Below, piece after piece: positions 57,916 to 64,000 of a stretch of 64,000 bases of DNA. Position 1 is the first letter of the stretch; each line of letters begins with the position of its first letter. The translations under genes and the position numbers were made by a program. The notes beneath the pieces are model-generated. The model saw only the letters and a program-made list of their open reading frames with translations. It was not told the origin of the DNA and searched no databases. Source of the DNA: Clitopilus passeckerianus. Its lineage: Eukaryota; Basidiomycota; Agaricomycetes; Agaricales; Entolomataceae. Where the stretch lies: assembly GCA_944990035.1 (NCBI GenBank), contig CALYLX010000143.1:248001-312000 (forward strand). Direction: 5' to 3'.

Positions 57916-59958
57916 ATGTCCGACCAACTACTTGATACTCCAGCAAAACACGCGTTCTCTCTCAGTTCGCTAGCTGACAGGACATGGAACCGTATTGCAG
58001 AGTCTGTCGTACGAACTGGCTGGGCCCCAGTTACAAGAACGGCTGAAGCTGCGGCTGTTGCGTATGTTTGATATCTTCTCCCGGATTTTCGGTTATTGAC
58101 ACCTAGCAATTGGGCCAGACTGATGCAAAAAATCACCAAGGGTGAATTGCGCGTCTTGACGCTGAACAATATCTACAAGTTCCCCGTAAACCAACCCAAA
58201 GGCGCGGATCAAGACACCTGCAACCTAAAAGCCGAACTACGCGTCGTGAACGACGTGTTTTGGGTCCGACTTGCTCTCATGAGTGACTTGGGCTTCGCCG
58301 AAGCGTATATGTATGGCGATGTCGAATGTGACGACCTGGTCTCTCTTTTCCTGGTACGTTTTTCTTACAGACGGCTGAGTACCACCCACCAATAATTGTC
58401 TGTAGATATTCCTGGAAAACAGAGAGAACTTGGCAAGCATGAGCTCTGGCCTCGCGTATCTATTCTCGATTCCCCAGAAAGTAACTTCCTATCGGTTCCT
58501 CAACACTCTTGGGAACTCCAAGTCCAATATTTCAGCCCATTACGATATATCCAATGAGATGTTTGCTGGCAAGTGTTAACTATGGACATGCTTTTGAGCC
58601 TGAATTAACAATTTCACCAGGCTTCCTGTCCAAGGACATGACATATTCTTGTGCCATCTTCGAAGACTTAGATGGTGATCTCAAGAAAGGCTTCCCCCAA
58701 AGCAAATGGAGTGGAGGGCAACAGCTGCAAAGGATATCTCCTCGGTCTCTCACGAACGTCAACAATCTGTCCGAGAACTCGCCACAGAACCGTGACATCA
58801 AGTCCAACGGCCACGCGAAGAAGCTCTCCGGATCTGACAACGACAACTTCTCCTATCTCAACGAGGACGGCCGAGACGAGCTCTACGACGCCCAGATGCG
58901 GAAATTAGAGCATGTTATGAAGAAAGCTCACATCCAGCCAGGACATCGTATCCTCGAGATTGGATCTGGCTGGGGATCCATGGCTATTCTCATTGCCCAA
59001 ACGTATCCAGATATCCACATCGATACCCTGACGCTCTCCGTTCAGCAACAGACGCTTGCGCGAGAACGTGTCAAGGAGGCTGGTCTTGAAGATCAGATTG
59101 AGGTTCATTTGATGGACTACAGGGATATGCCTCCTGAATGGGAAGGCTCCTTCGACCGGGTTATTAGTATCGAGATGATCGAGGCCGTTGGTGCCGAGTT
59201 CTTGCAAAAATACTGGGAGATGGTGGATTGGGCTATGAAGAAGTCCAGCGGCGTAGGTGTGGTACAGGTTATTACCATACCAGAAGCTCGTATGCTATTT
59301 TATTATGATTCTATACTTCATATTCACCTATTCCCCCAGGCTTCGACCGTTACATCCGAGAAATCGACTTTATCAGGAAATGGGTAAGTCTGGGACTTTT
59401 CGTCCTTTGCCATCGTTCTCACTCAATTGTCTAGAGTGAGTCTTATGCTCGTCATTCACAACCGGCTGAGCTGAATTGCCCCCAGTCTTTCCAGGAGGGT
59501 TCCTACCAACGTTAACTCTTCTCCTTCAAACCATGCAAGCAGGCTCATCCGGTCGCCTCATCGTCGACTCAGTTTCCAATATTGGCCCACACTATGCTCG
59601 GACTCTACGAGAATGGAGAAGGCGCTTCCTAGACCAGTTCGACAGCGTCATTGTACCAGCGCTCAAGCGCGAGTATCCGCAAGTCATGAGTGGCCCTCAG
59701 GGGACAAACGAGATTGAGGTGTTCAAGAGGAAGTGGTTGTACTACTAGTAGGTTTTCCTCGTTCTCTTCACTATTCCTCCCTGACTGTTTGATCAGCTGC
59801 TACTGTGAGGTGGGATTCACGACCAGAACGCTCGGAGGTGCGTCACTTCTATATTCAACTCAACTCGGCCAACATGCTGATTATCTCTTCAAACAGATCA
59901 TATCATTACCTTTGTTCGTGAGGGATACCAGGGCTTTGGCTGCGACGTTTACGAGTAA
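57916..59958 (+). CDS. Cyclopropane-fatty-acyl-phospholipid synthase
   Basis: This SAM-dependent enzyme adds a methylene bridge to unsaturated acyl chains of membrane phospholipids. The ATG at 57916 begins MSDQLLDTPAKHAFSLSSLA. The N-terminal lipid-binding part includes GFAEAYMYGDVECDDLVSLF and ISAHYDISNEMFAGFLSKDM, and TYSCAIF carries the conserved Cys. The SAM site is ILEIGSGWGSMAILIA, followed by DYRDMP and ISIEMIEAVG. The C-terminal part (IVDSVSNIGPHYARTLREWR, VGFTTRTLGDHIITFVREGY) is complete, ending CDVYE with TAA at 59956-59958. An insert rich in Ser and Asn lies between the two parts. Introns include a GC-AG pair (58569-58620) and two introns that leave a single-nucleotide exon at 59435. 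The gene is convergent with the Rif1-like gene. Confidence 0.9.
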
Positions 59959-60089
59959 TTACATTGTAATTGTAATAGTAGATTCAGCAGACCCTAACGT
60001 GTTTATAATTGTACAATGACTCTGTGATAAATATGGATAAGTTAAGCATGGTAATCCCTTGAATGTCCGGTATTTAGGCAGTAAATATC

Positions 60090-63000
60090 TCAGGGAGCCA
60101 GATCCTTCCGAATCTGTTCGATTTCCTGGGACGACATCCCTATTTCCCAGCTGTCATAGTCACCCTGAAACGACGTCTCCTCCTCCTGCCTTGGCTGGGG
60201 GACGCCTACATCATCAGGGGTTTGCAAGCTCAGAACCAACGGAGGTGAGAGTAATATGGGTGGCGAGGGTCTGATGAAGGAAGTGGTGTGTATCCAACTA
60301 GAGACCCGTCTTCGCTTCCGCGTCTGTGTATCTTCATCTTGAGGACTGAGGATGTCTTGACTAGCAACGTGCTCCACCAAGTCGTCGTCGGGTTGAAAGG
60401 CATCGTCGTGTCGCCGTTTAGTAGAGGCCTCCGACGGGGTGGCCTCGCAGCGGGGAGTATGATGCTCAGCACTTGCAAGCAGGGCGGCTCCCATCAAACT
60501 TTGGGGCAGTACGTCGGATACATCTCCAACTGCCTCAAGCGGAGGTGATTGTGAGTCGAGAATTGTAGTCATTGCCTGAAAACATTTCCTGATTAGCCAT
60601 TCATTCTCTAATTCATTAAGCAGGATAACGAACCGTTGCTTGAGATTCCGAACCCAATGACAAGCCATCCGCCAAACTTCCGCCATACACATCCGTCAAG
60701 CCCAGGAAAATAGCCTTCAAATCTGGAGAATAATATTGCCGATACCTCTCAATATTATGATAGGTGGCGCGCCAGAAGTCTTGGAAGGCAGTTGATCCGG
60801 ATGGGTCGCTGGCGGAAAAGACGGTGACGAGGAACGGGGAAATGGCAAGCAACACCTCTACAGAAGGCGTGCACGGCCGTAGCGCTACAAGGATATCGCG
60901 GTAGAGCGTTCGTATCTGAACAATCTGTTAGAGGCATGTCGAGGGCGAGCCGGGAATTACTCACGGTGTGGTCATACTCGGATCCTAGCATCGCCTTCTC
61001 CTCGTCCACTATCCAGACATGCAATGATTCCTTAAGTGCACCCAAACATTGGATGGTGACAGCAGACGATGTCGTAGTTATTAGTTCTCGCACTCGCTGG
61101 ATGATGTTGAGGCAAGCTGGCAGGTCCTCCGGTTTCGGTGGATATTGGGCACGAAGTGTTCGGTCAACCAGAACTACGATGTCCTTTGGCATGGTGGTAA
61201 AGTCGGAAGGTCTGATGCCATCCAACAAAGCAGAAACGACGGATGGCTGGTTCGTAAGTCTGATAATAGGTTAAATCACAGAGTCCGCGATAGCCTAATG
61301 AATGATTTACCTGTCAGTCCCAATCGCTTCCACAAGGCCCTGTACCACCACAAACTCTCTTATACGCTTCGTTCTTGCCAAAGAGGTAGCATGCCTTAAT
61401 GTCATCGTCCACACTTTAACCTCAGCTTGTGTCATCCTCCATGCCCTGGTGAAAACTAAGTCAGAGACTGGCTCAAGACAAATAAAGATATGTGCACTGA
61501 CAAGACAGGAACTTGCAAAAGAGTCACAAGTTCCTCCAAGGTCGATAACCCCTCCGGTTTGCTCCAATGTTGCGCGGTAGCAATCCATAGCTGCCGTTGC
61601 GCAAGTATATTCCCCTTCCCCGGATTGTATGAAGAGATGACATGCAACAATGTTGGAATCCGAGTCGATACTAGCTGATCGCATAACCTCGTCCAAACCT
61701 CCTTGACACCCTGATCGGCAAGATCAAAAGGCTGCTCCAGCAGATTGGCGAGCACGACTTGCGCAGGACCAGGAGCCCAGGAGGGTGCGTAAACGGTTCT
61801 AGCAATGCCGAAAAGACGATGTACCGGGCCGATGCGTCGTTTTTGATCCTCTGCATCTCCAAGTTGCGAGAAAAATTGCACAAGGGAGGCAGCAATCTGG
61901 CTGGTAACCTCCGTGGAAGCAACTGGGTGGGTAGGACCTTGCGCTAAGTCCAGCTCTGCTTGACTGAGTAGAAGCGACTGCCAGATGTCAAACAATTCGG
62001 TCTGTCAAAGTGGTTAGCGCCACGCGATAGGTGAAAATAGTTGAGGACATACAGGAAAGTTGACATTTGCCTTCTGTAGCACCGTCTCAGCATATGCGGC
62101 CCAAGTTGAAACCAGCTCTTCCCAAAACATCTTCATCTCCTCCAACGAGAGCACCCTCACATGAGCCATATCCACCTCCGTCAGACCGAGGATACTGCGA
62201 CTCAGTACATCCTTGCTGGCCTCCAAAATCTTTCCGTCAAATAACCCTGGAGCGGGCCGGCCAATCCCAGCCTTCGGGCTGAATACCACCGCTGGGCTGC
62301 CAAGCCCACTGGTGAGCCGGTGAAGGAGAAGCAAGCCATCACGAGGCTCAGCCTTCCTTTCGCCAGCGATCATCCTTCCTAGTATCCTGAGAGCTGCTGC
62401 CACGAAAGGAGAAGGCTGGGAGCCTCCAAGTTCAGGCGTCTGCGATAGCAAGACAGCCACCAACGATTCTCCAATCCCATCCTTCAGTTCCTCCGCCACG
62501 AATCCTAGGACCTTGTCCACCTTCGCTTGCATTTTCGGTTTATTGCTGGACTTTGCGAGGAGCCTTGAGAAAGACCACACAAAAGCTCGCCATACATGCA
62601 TATGAAGCTTGTCAATTGTCCTCGACCGGTACTTGAGTGCGCCATCAAAAACGACAGCGCAGAGCCTGAGGGATTTGGGGTGCGTGAAGATAGTATCCTC
62701 TAGAAGGACGATGATGCATGCGACGACGACTAAGCACCAAGCTATACGCAGACGATCCCGTGAAGCGAAAGAGTCGGTTATAATCTGTGGCATTCGGCGG
62801 TCGCCTTCGTTGATCCCCTCTTTCGCAGAATGGTGTTCGATGAATTTGAGGATGTGTTGTTGTATGGTGTCGTGGGGGAAGTCCGGTGGTAGCTTGAGTT
62901 TGCAAGCTGCAAAGCCACCCAAAGCGTGAGCTGCATGCAACCGGAGCATAGCATCCTCTGCGCTGAGATGCACCAGGATCTGGGGTAGAAATTCGGCCAA

Positions 63001-63927
63001 AGGTGCTGCGACGCCGGTAGCGTGTGACTGTGAAAGTACTTGGATGGCCTTGTCGATTTTAAGGAGTCAGGACTACGGCAATGCTGAAAAAAATCATACA
63101 CACCTTCAGCGTGTCCAGCATGGTCTGTAGCTCCCCTTGCCCTTCAAGGCCCTTTCGTACCACTCGGGCTAGTTTAATGGTATGATGTGAGATAATAGCT
63201 GAGGGTAGTGCTTGTGTTCGAATGACCCAGGACGCAAGTGATCGAATCTTAGATGGGGATGGGAGCGTCAAACTCTCTGCAAGCGCGATGTCAAGCACAT
63301 CCTCAAAAATGAGCCCCAGGTCCTGATCTGAAATACATTCCGTCAATACCAAGTACCCGGTGAGATAGAGAAATAAGGCATACCACGAAACAAACGAGAC
63401 AGATTGGGTAAAGCAAACATGCTTGAGACCAGGCAAAGGCATGCTTGACACAGTGTCCCAAGGTCCCGTGAACGCTGAACATGATATTCAGGCAAGGCCA
63501 GAGATGATGACCGAAATGGATTGATGAGTGCGAGTTGGACATCTCGACGAATGACTCTGGTCAGCAGTCGTGAGTCTGCGTGTAAAGTTTGCAAGGCAGG
63601 TGTTTTCTCATGCGAACCCAGCAGGGCTGGTGCAACGGCACGGATTCTGGTGTTGAGAATATGATAGGCTTCAACAAGGTCGTGAATGGGGGCATATGAG
63701 AGTTCATCTTCGGGAAAATCAATCAAAGTTTCATAGGCCGATGATAAGTATGTTGACTGTTGTAATGGCGAGGATTGCGGTGAAGGAGAAGTTGCTTTGG
63801 ATGTGTGTTTCTCCCTGATCTCCATAACTCTTCGTTTGGATGCGGAGGTGCCTTTCACGGCATTTGAGGTGTCAGACGTTGAGAATGAGTTGGCTTTGCG
63901 GCTATTGGCCAGAACAGACGTTGCCAT
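60090..63927 (-). CDS. Rif1-like protein, second copy without evident PP1 motifs
   Basis: This paralogue of RIF1 at 34252-39202 is shorter, about 1,150 residues. The ATG at 63927 begins MATSVLANSRKANSFSTSDT. The helical region follows the same plan: LVEAYHILNTRIRAVAPALL, then LRLHAAHALGGFA (compare VQACHALGGFA in copy A), HVWRAFVWSFSRLL, and near the end AFQDFWRATYHNIERYRQYY with VYGG (compare FQTFWDSTYGMM and VYGVD). The first 60 residues are Ser/Lys-rich but contain no RVxF or SILK motif. The C-terminal tail is about 170 residues, acidic and Ser/Pro-rich, with a KRRR cluster and the end SSQEIEQIRKDLAP. Seven or so introns are needed. It may be a diverged Rif1 with altered partners; a function is not established. 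Confidence 0.75.
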
Positions 63928-64000
63928 TATTGTTCAATTTGAAATTTGAGCAGGCCGTATGCGCCACAGCTCGGATTTCATGAAATATTTCAATCGTGTG
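63928..64000. other. Start of the upstream region of Rif1-like copy 2
   Basis: Only 73 bp of upstream sequence are visible. No ACGCGT box occurs here, unlike the cluster at RIF1 copy 1, but most of this promoter is outside the window. Confidence 0.4.

Noticed and set aside
1..64000. CRISPR arrays, insertion sequences, operons, biosynthetic gene cluster.
   Set aside because: The sequence is eukaryotic. No regular repeats, no transposase or reverse transcriptase motifs, and no polyketide/peptide synthase or terpene genes were seen.

Overview
The window is nuclear DNA of a filamentous basidiomycete, most likely an Agaricomycete. Genes sit on both strands at about one per 3 kb. Nearly all are cut by many GT-AG introns of 50-60 nt with CTAAY-like branch points. 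The protein set is typical of mushroom genomes: F-box/WD-like and BTB families, Kre9/Knh1-like Ser/Thr-rich wall proteins, RlpA-type secreted proteins and a cyclopropane-fatty-acid synthase. I see no operon, CRISPR array, rRNA, convincing tRNA or intact transposon.

Layout: 1-0.5 kb holds the 3' end of an RPAP3-type R2TP subunit. 1.1-9.6 kb holds two tandem M1 aminopeptidase genes with matching exon structure. 10-11.2 kb is a Sec14-like lipid-transfer gene. 11.8-24.3 kb is bounded by an inverted pair of DUF3533/SNG1-type membrane proteins that share a promoter block. Between them lie a divergent AGC-like kinase, a carnitine acetyltransferase and a guanine deaminase; the last two are divergent over 218 bp. 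25-30.9 kb holds a BTB protein, a secreted M28 aminopeptidase and an F-box/WD-like gene. 32-39.4 kb holds a second F-box/WD-like gene and a Rif1 homologue. 39.9-44.3 kb holds an F-box/LRR-like gene and an APC amino-acid permease. 46-49.4 kb is a cluster of small secreted or wall proteins. 51.5-54.6 kb is a Bzz1-type F-BAR/C1/2xSH3 protein. 54.6-57.9 kb has no gene I can support. 57.9-64 kb holds the cyclopropane synthase and a second Rif1-like gene.

Three themes stand out. First, exons are extremely small: frame arithmetic forces a 4-nt exon at the same place in both M1 genes, a 7-nt exon in the Bzz1 gene and a predicted single-nucleotide exon in the cyclopropane synthase. Second, five paralogous pairs lie in 64 kb (M1, DUF3533, F-box/WD, Kre9-like, Rif1-like). 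In at least two pairs the copies differ in functional parts: PP1-docking motifs are seen in only one Rif1 copy, and a GPI tail in only one Kre9-like copy. Third, there are clear promoter signals: a 15-17 bp palindrome shared by the DUF3533 pair, and clusters of ACGCGT (MCB-type) boxes at RIF1 and upstream of the Bzz1 gene. All assignments rest on reading the translated sequence; no database search was run.
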